64,000 bases of DNA, taken from an uncultured Ferrovibrio sp. GTDB lineage: Bacteria; Pseudomonadota; Alphaproteobacteria; Ferrovibrionales; Ferrovibrionaceae. This document shows positions 26,373 through 34,547 of the stretch, in pieces (position 1 is the first letter of the stretch; each line of letters opens with the position of its first letter). The position numbers and the translations under genes were made by a program. Below the pieces are notes generated by a model. It saw only the letters and a program-made list of their open reading frames with translations, ran no database searches and was not told the origin of the DNA. Location: assembly GCF_937960835.1 (NCBI RefSeq), contig NZ_CALGPC010000002.1, positions 124,001 to 188,000 on the forward strand, in the 5' to 3' direction.

Positions 26373-27602
26373 ATGATGGGGACGCGAAAATCACTGCTAT
26401 TGGCTTCGACAGCCGTCGCGACATTCATTGCCGGAGCGGCGGGAGCTGGGGCGCAGCAGCCCACCGGAGGCAAGGTGTCCTACAACATGCTGCTGGGCCA
26501 GGCCGGCATGCTGTCTTTTGGCCATGCGCTGTATTTCGGCCTTGGCGCGTATTTCACGCTGCATGCCATCAACGCGGCTTCGGCGGGCCTCTTCTTCATA
26601 CCGCTTAGCCTGATGCCGCTGGTCGGCGGCCTGGCCGGTGCCTTCTTCGGTCTGGTCTTTGGTTATGTCTCGACCCGGCGCGCAGGAACCACCTTTGCCA
26701 TGATTTCGCTCGGTTTGGGTGAACTGGTGCATGCCGCTGCGCTGATGTTCAGCTTCTTTGGCGGCGAGGGCGGCATCAGCGGCGACCGCGTCTATGGTGA
26801 GCCGTTTTTCGGCATCACCTTCGGCCCCGGCATTCAGGTCTATTACCTGATCGCGGCTTGGTGCTTTGTCTGTATGCTGGCGATGTATGCCTTCACGCTG
26901 ACGCCGCTTGGGCGGCTGGCCAATGCAGTGCGCGACAATCCCGAACGCGTGGAATTCATCGGTTTCAATCCGCGCAAGGTGCGCTGGATGGTGCTGATCG
27001 CGTCGGGCTTTTTCGCAGGCATCGCGGGTGGCCTGATGGCCATCAATCAGGAGATCGTCACGGCTGACTCCACCAACATGTGGCGCTCCGGCTCGGTGCT
27101 GCTGGCCACCTATATCGGCGGCACGGCCTTCTTCTACGGCCCGGTGCTGGGCGCGGTGGTCTTCACGCTGTTCTCGGTTGCCCTGGCCAAGGCCACGGCT
27201 GCCTGGCCGCTCTATCTCGGCATTTTCTTCATCGCCATCGTGATCCTGTCGCCCGGTGGCATTGCCGGGGCCGTCGCAGCCCATGCCCCGGTGCTGAAAA
27301 GCCGGCATCGCAGCGCGCTGCTGGCGCGCTACCTCCTGCTGCTCGTGCCGCTGGCGCTGCTGATTTTCGGTCTGGTTCTGCTGGTAGAGATGACCTACCG
27401 CCTGTCCGGCCATACGGTGAGCGCACAGAGCCTGTCTCTGCTCGGCCTTGATTTCGTGGCCGATGAACTCGGCTCCTGGGCCAAGGCGTTGGGAATCATA
27501 CTGCTGGGCGGCGTATTGCTGCGCCCGCTGCTGCGCGGGGCGAAGGCAGTCTGGGAGGATATCCATCAGGAGCGGGCGGAAGCCAAGGGAGGGCAGCCAT
27601 GA
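26373..27602 (+). CDS. livM: Truncated LivM-type permease fused to a periplasmic signal peptide (deletion chimera)
   Basis: A 409-residue product. Residues 1-34 look like the signal peptide and first mature residues of a LivK binding protein (MGTRKSLLLASTAVATFIAG, then AGAGAQQPTGGKV). At once follows SYNMLLGQAGMLSFGHALYFG, which in LivM lies after the first two or three membrane helices. The rest is a normal LivM with the ATPase-contact segment NPERVEFIGFNPRKVRWMV and a C-terminal extension with extra helices. livK, livH and the LivM N-terminus are missing, so one in-frame deletion of a few kb is inferred. livG follows with an ATGA overlap. Confidence 0.8.
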   Translation: MMGTRKSLLLASTAVATFIAGAAGAGAQQPTGGKVSYNMLLGQAGMLSFGHALYFGLGAYFTLHAINAASAGLFFIPLSLMPLVGGLAGAFFGLVFGYVSTRRAGTTFAMISLGLGELVHAAALMFSFFGGEGGISGDRVYGEPFFGITFGPGIQVYYLIAAWCFVCMLAMYAFTLTPLGRLANAVRDNPERVEFIGFNPRKVRWMVLIASGFFAGIAGGLMAINQEIVTADSTNMWRSGSVLLATYIGGTAFFYGPVLGAVVFTLFSVALAKATAAWPLYLGIFFIAIVILSPGGIAGAVAAHAPVLKSRHRSALLARYLLLLVPLALLIFGLVLLVEMTYRLSGHTVSAQSLSLLGLDFVADELGSWAKALGIILLGGVLLRPLLRGAKAVWEDIHQERAEAKGGQP

Positions 27603-28372
27603 CCGCATCCGTAGCCACGGCACCGGCGCTGGAACTGCGCAACCTGCGCAAGCAGTTCGGCCGGACCTCGATCATCAACGGCGTGGATCTGACGATCAAG
27701 GCGGGTGAGCGGCATGCGCTCATCGGGCCGAACGGGGCGGGCAAATCCACCCTGTTCAATCTGATCTCGGGCCGTTTCGCGCCCACCAGCGGCGATGTCC
27801 TGCTGCACGGCAAGAGCATTGCCGGCCGGCCGGCCTATGAAATCTGCCGCCTCGGGCTGTCGCGCAGCTTCCAGATCACCAACGTGTTCCCGAAGCTCAG
27901 CGTGTTCGAAAATCTGCGCTGCTCGCTGCTCTGGTCGTCTGGCCATCGCTATTCTTTCTGGGAACGCCTCTCCAGCCTGACCAGGCTGCGGGAGCGGACC
28001 GAGGCGATCCTTGAGGAAACCCAGTTGACCGCGCGCCGCGATACCCCGGCTGGTCTGCTGACCTATGCCGAGCAGCGGGCACTGGAAATCGGCATGACGA
28101 TCGCCGGCGGCGCCAGCGTGATCCTGCTGGATGAGCCGACCGCCGGCATGAGCCATTATGAAACCGAGTATGTGGTGGAACTGATCCGGCGTATGACAGA
28201 GGGACGCACGCTGCTGATGGTGGAGCATGACATGAGCGTCGTGTTCGGCCTGGCCGACCGCATTTCCGTGCTGGTCTACGGCCAGGTGATTGCCACTGAT
28301 ACGCCGGAGGCGATCCGCGCCAATCCGGCCGTGCAGGAAGCCTATCTCGGCACCAGTGCCGAGGCAGCGTAA
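27599..28372 (+). CDS. livG: Branched-chain amino acid-type ABC ATPase LivG
   Basis: A 257-residue ATPase of the LivG type: Walker A GPNGAGKST, the LivG segment GLSRSFQITNVFPKLSVFENL, Walker B VILLDEPTAGMS and switch His in VEHDMSVVF. The signature is weakened: LTYAEQRALEIG stands where LSGGxQRxLEI is typical, a variation known in LivG proteins (often LSYGxQRxLE). The transporter lacks LivH and LivK in this window, so function is doubtful unless partners are elsewhere. Confidence 0.9.
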   Translation: MTASVATAPALELRNLRKQFGRTSIINGVDLTIKAGERHALIGPNGAGKSTLFNLISGRFAPTSGDVLLHGKSIAGRPAYEICRLGLSRSFQITNVFPKLSVFENLRCSLLWSSGHRYSFWERLSSLTRLRERTEAILEETQLTARRDTPAGLLTYAEQRALEIGMTIAGGASVILLDEPTAGMSHYETEYVVELIRRMTEGRTLLMVEHDMSVVFGLADRISVLVYGQVIATDTPEAIRANPAVQEAYLGTSAEAA

Positions 28373-28387
28373 GGGATGGGCGAAACC

Positions 28388-29098
28388 ATGACGGACCGCC
28401 TGCTGCAGGTGAATCAGCTGAACGCTTGGTATGGCAAGAGCCATGTCTTGCGTGGCGTGGAGATAGAAATCATGCCGGGCGAGATCGTCGCTCTGCTGGG
28501 CCGCAACGGAGTAGGGCGCTCGACGCTGGCCAAGGCCATCATGGGCATGGTCGATGTGCAGGGCTCGATCCGCTTCAAGGGGCGCGAACTGGTCGGCGAG
28601 CGGACCTATCGCATCGCCAAGCTCGGCATCGGCTATGTGCCGGAAAGCCGCGACGTGTTTCCGTCGCTGAGCGTTGCCCAGAATCTGGTACTGGGTGTGA
28701 AGCCGCCGCAAAAAAGCCAGTCTGCCTGGACCATCGAAGACATGTACGCCATGTTCCCGCGCCTGCAGGAACGCAAGGATACTCCCGCCGGTTCACTCTC
28801 CGGCGGCGAGCAGCAGATGCTGACGCTCTGCCGCACGCTGATGGGCAATCCGGATCTGATCCTGATCGACGAGCCGACCGAGGGCCTCGCGCCGAAGATC
28901 GTGGCGCAGGTCGGAGAGTTCCTGCAGCGCATCAAGGAACGCGGCGTGTCGGTCCTGCTGATCGAGCAGAAGCTTTCGATTGCGCTGGATATCTGTACCC
29001 GGCTCTACGTGATGGGGCATGGCCAGGTGGTGTTCGAGGGCACGCCGGAAGACCTGCGCCAGGCCAGCTCCGTGCGCGAGGAATGGCTTCAGGTCTGA
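28388..29098 (+). CDS. livF: Branched-chain amino acid-type ABC ATPase LivF, Walker A Lys replaced by Arg
   Basis: A 236-residue LivF-type ATPase with signature LSGGEQQML, Walker B LILIDEPTEGLAP and the LivF segment GIGYVPESRDVFPSLSVAQNL. The Walker A reads GRNGVGRST, with Arg in place of the invariant Lys (codon CGC). This substitution usually cripples ATP hydrolysis, though Arg may occur in some LivF relatives. ATG 28388 is preferred to ATG 28376 for Shine-Dalgarno spacing, with moderate certainty. It is the last gene of the decayed liv operon. Confidence 0.9.
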   Translation: MTDRLLQVNQLNAWYGKSHVLRGVEIEIMPGEIVALLGRNGVGRSTLAKAIMGMVDVQGSIRFKGRELVGERTYRIAKLGIGYVPESRDVFPSLSVAQNLVLGVKPPQKSQSAWTIEDMYAMFPRLQERKDTPAGSLSGGEQQMLTLCRTLMGNPDLILIDEPTEGLAPKIVAQVGEFLQRIKERGVSVLLIEQKLSIALDICTRLYVMGHGQVVFEGTPEDLRQASSVREEWLQV

Positions 29099-29141
29099 CG
29101 CCTGCCGGCGCCTTCAGGCCCGGTCGTGAAAACTGGGGAAA

Positions 29142-29216
29142 TGGTGGGCGGTGAGAGGGTCGAACTCCCGACATCCTCGGTGTAAACGAGGCGCTCTACC
29201 ACTGAGCTAACCGCCC
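29142..29216 (-). tRNA. tRNA-Val (anticodon TAC)
   Basis: The minus strand folds as a full cloverleaf: acceptor GGGCGGT pairs with ACCGCCC, D-arm AGCTCAGTGGTAGAGC, anticodon stem CCTCG/CGAGG with loop TTTACAC (anticodon TAC, reads GUA), and T-loop GTTCGAC. The discriminator A and CCA are encoded at 29145-29142. A consensus-like promoter lies just upstream on the minus strand. Confidence 0.97.
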
Positions 29217-29234
29217 GGCCGGAACCGTGGCCGC

Positions 29235-29263
29235 CATATAGCAGAGACCGACCGCCCCGCCAA
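29235..29263 (-). promoter_or_regulatory. Sigma-70 promoter of tRNA-Val
   Basis: On the minus strand, -35 TTGGCG (29263-29258), a 17-base spacer and -10 TATATG (29240-29235) put the start near 29228, about 12 bases before the tRNA 5' end. Confidence 0.7.
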
Positions 29264-29311
29264 TCCCTGGGGGAGGGCAGAAAATCCCGTCCTGCGCGAA
29301 GAAGGGGTTGG

Positions 29312-29767
29312 TTATCCGAGGATATGCAGCCGCGGCGTGATTGCCTGGTCGCTGAGGTCCAGGCTGGCCAGGGCGATCGGCAGGGAAAAGCGCCGCGGCC
29401 CGGCGCTGCCGGGATTAAGGTACAGAACGCCATCCACCGTATCGGCTTTCGGCTTATGCGAATGACCTGACACCACGACGTCTATCCCCTCCATGGCAGG
29501 ATCGACATCGAGCTCCTTGAGATTATGGAGCACGTAAATCTTCCGCCCGGCCAAAGTCACCGTCGCGCGGTCTGGGTAGTGCCGGGCCCAGTCGCCGATA
29601 TCCACATTGCCCCTGACCGCCGTCACCGGCGCGATCTCCTGCAACGCCTGAATGACGGCGGGATCGCCGATATCGCCGGCATGAACGATATGCTCAGCCT
29701 CGGATAGGCGCTGGATCGCCTCGGGGCGCAGCAGCCCGTGGGTATCGGATATGATGCCGATCTTCAT
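29312..29767 (-). CDS. YfcE/MJ0936-type metallophosphoesterase
   Basis: A 151-residue calcineurin-like phosphoesterase. The dimetal motifs are visible in order: IGIISDTHG (Asp, His), VHAGDIGD (Asp), AVRGNVDIGD (Asn, Asp), VLHN (His) and VSGHSHKP (two His). The family hydrolyses phosphodiesters in vitro, and the physiological substrate is usually unknown. Length matches the YfcE group. It lies on the minus strand 18 bases downstream of the methyltransferase gene, so it may share that transcript. Confidence 0.9.
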   Translation of the reverse strand: MKIGIISDTHGLLRPEAIQRLSEAEHIVHAGDIGDPAVIQALQEIAPVTAVRGNVDIGDWARHYPDRATVTLAGRKIYVLHNLKELDVDPAMEGIDVVVSGHSHKPKADTVDGVLYLNPGSAGPRRFSLPIALASLDLSDQAITPRLHILG

Positions 29768-29785
29768 CCGCCAGATAATGGCATA

Positions 29786-30343
29786 TTACAGAAGCAGGTC
29801 TATCTCCGCCGCTTCGCTGCGGGCCTGTGAGGCCGCTGGCGGATCATCGGTTCGCCTCGGCCGCAAGGCCTCGTCCTCGATGCGGATGCGGTGCCGCAGC
29901 AGCAATGCATTGAACAGCGACCAGACCAAAGCTACTGGCCAAGCCCCGAAGGCCAGCGGCAACACAGCAATCTCACCCGCCACGATCCAGTAATTCGGAT
30001 GGCGCAGAAAGCGGAATGGGCCATGCCGCACCAGCGGCGCGTCATCCAGCGTAATGACCCGGGTGGTCCAGTAGGGGCCGAGGGTCGTGATCACCCAAAG
30101 ACGCAGGATCTGCAAGACGGCGAAAACGCCGATCAAAAGCCAGTTCGGTTCGGTGTCCAATGGCACGGTGGTGGCGATCGCCAGCAGCCAGGAGGCATGC
30201 AGCAGGATGAAAAGCGGGTAATGCCTGGCGTTGGTTTCGCGGCCGCCGCGCGCAAGCAATCGCCGTGTATTGCGTTGCGCCCAGACAAGTTCCGCCAGGC
30301 GCTGCAGTACCACGAAGCCTAAGATCCAGATCAGCGGTGTCAT
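29786..30343 (-). CDS. ICMT-family membrane methyltransferase, probable polyketide tailoring enzyme
   Basis: A 185-residue integral membrane protein with about four helices. The C-terminal half carries the isoprenylcysteine methyltransferase-like SAM site: GPFRFLRHPNYWIVAGEI, then LLRHRIRIEDEAL. Its start overlaps the polyketide synthase stop (ATGA). In Bacillus (BpsB) and Streptomyces (SrsB), ICMT-like proteins beside a type III synthase O-methylate alkylpyrones or alkylresorcinols, so the same role is inferred. Confidence 0.88.
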   Translation of the reverse strand: MTPLIWILGFVVLQRLAELVWAQRNTRRLLARGGRETNARHYPLFILLHASWLLAIATTVPLDTEPNWLLIGVFAVLQILRLWVITTLGPYWTTRVITLDDAPLVRHGPFRFLRHPNYWIVAGEIAVLPLAFGAWPVALVWSLFNALLLRHRIRIEDEALRPRRTDDPPAASQARSEAAEIDLLL

Positions 30344-31431
30344 GGAATATCCAGAAGCAGCATGGCGGCGGTAAAGCCTGGTCCCAGCGAGGTTAGCAAT
30401 TGCACGCCTTTATCCTTAGCCTCCAGCGCGGCCTTGAGAACGAACAGCACGGTTACGGATGACATGTTGCCATGGGCGCGCAAAACAGCGCGGGAATGCA
30501 CCATCGCGCCTGGGGCGAGGCCGAAACTCTCCTCCAGAGCATCGATCACTTTCGCGCCGCCTGGATGGCAGATGAAGCCGTCGATATCCTCCAGAGACGC
30601 GTCATGGGAAGCAAGGAAGGCATCGACAATCGGCCGCAAATCGCGCCGCACAAGGTCCGGTATACTGCCCGAGAAGACGACCTTCAGTCCATCGTCGGTG
30701 ACATCCCAGCCCATCACATCGAGGCTGCCCGGCCAGGTATGTTCGCCACTCGGGCCGATGCAGGGCTTTGCCGGCACGGCCTTCTTCTGTCCGTATTCAT
30801 TGCGGCAACTGACAATGGCGGCAGCCGCGCCATCGCCGAAAAGCGCTGTGGCGATGATGTTGCTTTTCGAGCGATCCTGATTGCGAAACGTCAGGCCGCA
30901 AAGCTCGACCACCAGCAGAAGCACATGGCTGTCCGGTTCTGCGCGGGCCATCGCTGCCGCCCGCGCCAGGCCAAGCACGCCGCCGGCGCAGCCCAGGCCG
31001 AAGATTGGCAGGCGCGTGACATCTCTTCGGAAAGGCAGATGCTGCATCACCAGGGCATCCAGGCTCGGCGTCGCGATGCCGGATGAGCATACGGTGATCA
31101 GCGTATCGATATCCTCCGCCTGCAATCCGGCATCATCCAGCGCACGCTGCGTAGCTTCCGTCAGCAGTGCTGTGGCGCTTTCCAGAAACAGCCGGTTGCG
31201 TTCGCCGAAGCCATGCGGCTGGACATACCAGTCCAGCGGCACGCAAGAATGCCGGGTTTCGATTTCGGCATGCTGATAGATCGGCGTCAGGCGGCTGAAG
31301 TCGCTGATGGCGTCCGCGAACACCTCGCCGGCGCGCTGCGCCACCTCATTCTGCTGCAAAATATGCGGCGGTACCGCCGTTTGCAGTGAGATGAGACGCG
31401 GCGCGAGATTCTGGACGCGGTCGAACAGCAT
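30340..31431 (-). CDS. Type III polyketide synthase (chalcone synthase family)
   Basis: A 363-residue homodimeric condensing enzyme. The Cys-His-Asn triad is Cys148 (FGLGCAGGVLG), His289 (FICHPGGAKV) and Asn322 (AHGNMSSVTV). The family-typical C-terminus LTSLGPGFTAAMLLL is present. It probably condenses a fatty acyl starter with malonyl-CoA to an alkylpyrone or alkylresorcinol lipid, then methylated by the coupled ICMT-like protein. ATG 31431 is chosen; a GTG ten codons upstream (31461) is an alternative. Confidence 0.92.
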   Translation of the reverse strand: MLFDRVQNLAPRLISLQTAVPPHILQQNEVAQRAGEVFADAISDFSRLTPIYQHAEIETRHSCVPLDWYVQPHGFGERNRLFLESATALLTEATQRALDDAGLQAEDIDTLITVCSSGIATPSLDALVMQHLPFRRDVTRLPIFGLGCAGGVLGLARAAAMARAEPDSHVLLLVVELCGLTFRNQDRSKSNIIATALFGDGAAAAIVSCRNEYGQKKAVPAKPCIGPSGEHTWPGSLDVMGWDVTDDGLKVVFSGSIPDLVRRDLRPIVDAFLASHDASLEDIDGFICHPGGAKVIDALEESFGLAPGAMVHSRAVLRAHGNMSSVTVLFVLKAALEAKDKGVQLLTSLGPGFTAAMLLLDIP

Positions 31432-31597
31432 GGGCCAGCCTGCAAGAAGAGGAACGGCCACATAACGCGCGAACCGGTCTGGGGTTCAATTCCAGGACGA
31501 ATAAGCTGCGCGCAGAAAGCGGGAGATCAGAATTTTGTAAGCGGGGAGGAGGGTTATCTGAGGCGCCGGAAATGCCGGCGCATCTGATCGCGCGGTG

Positions 31598-32683
31598 CTA
31601 TTCCGCCGCCTGAAGCGTGGGATAGTCGGTATAGCCTTCGGCGCCGCCGCCATAGAAGGTGGAACGGTCAGGCGGTGTCAGCGGCGCGCGGCGGCGCAGG
31701 CGTTCGACCAGATCGGGATTGCTGATGAAGGGGCGCCCGAAGGCGATCAGATCGGCGCGGCCGTTTTTCACCGCTTCTTCAGCCAGTTCCGGTGTATAGC
31801 CGTTATTGACGATCCAGGTATTGCGGAACCGGCTGTGCAAGGCGCCGTAATCGAAGCCGGCCCCGAAATTCCGGTCGCCACCCGTCTGGCCTTCAATGAT
31901 ATGGATGTAGACGAGATTGAGGCGGTCCAGCTGTTCGACCACATAGTTGAACAGAGGCTGCGGATTGCTGTCATGGGCATCGTTGGCGGGTGTCACTGGC
32001 GAGAGGCGGATACCGGTCCGCTCCGGGCCGATCTCGCTGCTGATCGCTTCCATCACCTCAAGCATCAGCCGCGTGCGATTCTCAATGCGCCCGCCATATT
32101 CGTCCATGCGCTTGTTACTGCCGTCGCGCAGGAACTGATCCAGCAGATAGCCGTTCGCGCCATGGGCTTCGACGCCGTCAAAGCCTGCGGCAATCGCATT
32201 CGCCGCGCCGCGGCGATAGGCTTCGATGATTCCCGGTATTTCATGCAGCTCCAGGGCGCGGGGCTCGGACACATCCTTGAATTCGCCGCCGACGAAGGTC
32301 TTGGTCTTGGCGCGGATAGGGGAGGGGGCGACCGGCGCCTTGCCGCCCGGCTGCAGGCTGCTATGCGAAACGCGGCCGACATGCCAGAGCTGGAGGAAAA
32401 TGCGCCCGCCGCGGGCATGCACCGCATCGGTCACCTGCTTCCAGCCGGCGATCTGCTCGTCGCTATGGATGCCCGGCGTGGATTCGTAGCCCTGGCCTTC
32501 CGGGCAGACCTGCGTCGCCTCGGCAACGATCAGGCCCGCGCTGGCCCGCTGGCTGTAATACTCCGCCATCAGTGCAGTAGGGACATTGCCCTTGCCCGCG
32601 CGGTTGCGGGTCAGCGGCGCCATGACGACGCGGTTGGGCAGGGTAAGGGGACCGAGCTTATAGGGCTCGAAGAGTGTCGCCAT
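31598..32683 (-). CDS. Old yellow enzyme / alkene reductase (NemA-like)
   Basis: A 361-residue FMN-dependent ene-reductase. Seen: LFEPYKLGPLTLPNRVVMAPL at the start, FLQLWHVGRVSH (active-site region), GFDGVEAHGANGYLLDQFL with the substrate-binding His/Asn pair, and C-terminal IAFGRPFISNPDLVERL. It reduces activated C=C bonds or nitro groups with NAD(P)H. ATG 32683 gives the family start MATLF. It is a single gene downstream of hemN with about 120 bases between. Confidence 0.94.
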   Translation of the reverse strand: MATLFEPYKLGPLTLPNRVVMAPLTRNRAGKGNVPTALMAEYYSQRASAGLIVAEATQVCPEGQGYESTPGIHSDEQIAGWKQVTDAVHARGGRIFLQLWHVGRVSHSSLQPGGKAPVAPSPIRAKTKTFVGGEFKDVSEPRALELHEIPGIIEAYRRGAANAIAAGFDGVEAHGANGYLLDQFLRDGSNKRMDEYGGRIENRTRLMLEVMEAISSEIGPERTGIRLSPVTPANDAHDSNPQPLFNYVVEQLDRLNLVYIHIIEGQTGGDRNFGAGFDYGALHSRFRNTWIVNNGYTPELAEEAVKNGRADLIAFGRPFISNPDLVERLRRRAPLTPPDRSTFYGGGAEGYTDYPTLQAAE

Positions 32684-32803
32684 GGCAGGATCCATCCGTT
32701 GCGAGACCTAGGATACTCAAGCAAAGAAATAGCGGACAGCCGAAAAAGCAAGACTCGATGGCTGTTTCGATTGGCAGCGCAACATCGTCGCTGCGATCCT
32801 CGC

Positions 32804-34234
32804 TTATGCCGCAGCGTGCTTGGGCGCCGGATTGGCTGCGGGCGCATTTCCTGCCAGATAGGCATCGAAGCTGGCGCAGACCTGGCGCACCAGCGCGCGG
32901 CCATCCTCCGGCACGGTTATGCGATATCCGTCGCGCAGCACCACGTCATGCCGCATCAGGGTTTCGAGCTTGGCGAGATCGGCATCGAACATTTCAACCG
33001 GCATGCCGTGCGCCGCAGCCATGGCAGCGAGATCGACTTCCAGATGGCACATAAGCTGCTCGATCACCGCACGGCGCAGGCGGTCTTCGTTGCTCACGCG
33101 GCGCATCCGGGCGACCGGCAGACGGTGCTCCACGATGGCCTGGCGCCAGGCGGCGACGGCCGGAATGTTTTGCGCATAGCCTTCGGGGAAGGTGCTGATC
33201 GCCGAGGGGCCAAGACCCAGCAACACTTCGCCGCTCTGGGTCGTATAGCCCTGGAAGTTGCGATGCAGCGACTGGTTCGCGGCACGCTGTGCTAGGCTGT
33301 CCTCGGGATGCGCGAAATGATCCAGTCCGATCCGCCGGTAACCTGCCGCAACCAGAACGTCCGCGGCCGCGGCTTCCTGTTCCAGGCGCTCTGCCGTGCC
33401 GGGCAGCCGCTCGGCATCGATGCGGGCCTGATGCGCTTTCATCCAGGGAACATGCGCATAGCCGAACAGCGCCAGTCGATCCGGATGCAGCGTCAGGCAG
33501 CGCTCTGCGGTCTCCACCACATTCGCCACTGTCTGGTAGGGCAGGCCATAAAGCAGATCGAAGTTGATCGCATTTACGCCGGCAGATCTGAGGGCTTCCA
33601 CGCTGCGCGCCACGTCCTCGAATGGCTGCACGCGGTTGACGGCTTTCTGGACCTGCGGATCCAGGCTTTGCACGCCGAGGCTGACCCGGTTGAAGCCCAT
33701 CGCCGCGAGGTCGTTGGCCAGTGGACGGTCGCAATGGCGCGGATCGATCTCGATGGCAATCTCCGCATCCGGCAACATCTTGAAGCGGCGGAAGAGCGGC
33801 TCGACGATCCGCTTCAGACCAGCCCCGCCGATGATCGTCGGCGTGCCGCCGCCAAAATGCAGTCCGCTCAGCCGCGCATCCTGCGGCAGGTGGGTGCCGA
33901 CCAGCTCGATCTCCTGCAGCAGATGCTGCAGGAAACGCTCCAGCATCTCGTCATTTTTGGTGATCTGGGTGTGGCAGCCGCAGTACCAGCACATCTGGCG
34001 GCAGAAGGGCACATGCACATACAGCACGAAAGCGGTGCCTTCCGGCTGCGCCTCCAGCCAGGTCTTCCACTCGCCATCTTCTGCCACGGCGCGGAAATGC
34101 GGCGCCGTCGGGTAGGAGGTGTAGCGCGGCACCGGTCCTATCGCCTGGACAAGTTGCGCCAGTTCCGCCGTGCGGGACACGCGCGAGGGGGCCAATGGGG
34201 CAAAGGAGGAGGCGGGGCTGATAGACTCGGTCAT
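32804..34234 (-). CDS. hemN: Oxygen-independent coproporphyrinogen III oxidase
   Basis: A 476-residue radical SAM enzyme of anaerobic haem synthesis that decarboxylates coproporphyrinogen III to protoporphyrinogen IX. The cluster motif is CRQMCWYC (Cys78, Cys82, Cys85), followed by Cys87 as in true HemN. The N-terminal RYTSYPTAPHF and the C-terminal HemN domain (SNEDRLRRAVIEQLMCH) separate it from HemW-like paralogues. An FNR-like box sits about 42 bases upstream of the start codon, as expected for a low-oxygen gene. Confidence 0.96.
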   Translation of the reverse strand: MTESISPASSFAPLAPSRVSRTAELAQLVQAIGPVPRYTSYPTAPHFRAVAEDGEWKTWLEAQPEGTAFVLYVHVPFCRQMCWYCGCHTQITKNDEMLERFLQHLLQEIELVGTHLPQDARLSGLHFGGGTPTIIGGAGLKRIVEPLFRRFKMLPDAEIAIEIDPRHCDRPLANDLAAMGFNRVSLGVQSLDPQVQKAVNRVQPFEDVARSVEALRSAGVNAINFDLLYGLPYQTVANVVETAERCLTLHPDRLALFGYAHVPWMKAHQARIDAERLPGTAERLEQEAAAADVLVAAGYRRIGLDHFAHPEDSLAQRAANQSLHRNFQGYTTQSGEVLLGLGPSAISTFPEGYAQNIPAVAAWRQAIVEHRLPVARMRRVSNEDRLRRAVIEQLMCHLEVDLAAMAAAHGMPVEMFDADLAKLETLMRHDVVLRDGYRITVPEDGRALVRQVCASFDAYLAGNAPAANPAPKHAAA

Positions 34235-34269
34235 GCAGCCACCAAAGCATGGCCGGCAGGGCCCTTTCC

Positions 34270-34283
34270 TTGATGTGGCTCAA
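34270..34283. promoter_or_regulatory. FNR-like box upstream of hemN
   Basis: TTGATGTGGCTCAA matches TTGAT-N4-ATCAA at nine of ten positions. Its centre is about 42 bases from the hemN start codon. The family consensus and hemN's known oxygen regulation support it. Confidence 0.7.
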
Positions 34284-34351
34284 TAAAGGCCGGTTATCCC
34301 GATCCCGAAGCATCCTATTGTTCTGGCTGCAATTTTATGACTTCACCGGCC

Positions 34352-34367
34352 TGTGATCCCGGTCACA
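34352..34367. promoter_or_regulatory. CRP-type palindrome
   Basis: TGTGATCCCGGTCACA is an exact TGTGA-N6-TCACA site of the CRP/FNR superfamily. It lies 118 bases upstream of hemN and about 30 bases before a possible plus-strand RNA. Which protein binds it and which transcript it serves are unknown. Confidence 0.6.
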
Positions 34368-34389
34368 TCAGGGGGGGGGCGTATGTGCC

Positions 34390-34476
34390 ATAAACGATCC
34401 CGTCAGCGTCGAGGGACGATCCCTCGTGTTCCCCAACTAAGAACCCCGGAGACTAGTGCTCCGGGGTTTTTCTTTA
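34390..34476 (+). ncRNA. Candidate small RNA ending in an intrinsic terminator
   Basis: The plus strand carries a hairpin with arms CGAGGGA and TCCCTCG (34410-34426) and then a strong terminator with a U-run. No upstream plus-strand gene would need it. The 5' end is unknown and the promoter not clearly seen, so this is only a candidate. Read on the other strand the terminator hairpin lacks a U-run, so it is a poor match for fccB. Confidence 0.35.
34442..34471 (+). terminator. Strong intrinsic terminator, plus orientation
   Basis: The arms AACCCCGGAG and CTCCGGGGTT are perfect, with a seven-base loop, followed by TTTTTCTTT on the plus strand. On the minus strand only TTCTT follows, so it would stop fccAB transcripts poorly. 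Confidence 0.8.
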
Positions 34477-34547
34477 GCGGGCCGCGCCTCACAAAATACG
34501 GGCGGCATCTTTGCCGCCCGCCAATCAGGTCCAAGCTGGCGCAGGGA

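Larger units (their letters stand above)
34235..34547. other. hemN upstream region: control sites and a possible plus-strand RNA
   Basis: This 313-base gap between fccB and hemN holds an FNR-like box (34270-34283), a perfect CRP-type palindrome (34352-34367), a run of nine G at 34371-34379, a small hairpin (34410-34426) and a strong terminator pointing rightwards (34442-34471). No gene on the plus strand precedes that terminator, so a small RNA is possible. I see no convincing protein-coding frame. Confidence 0.55.
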
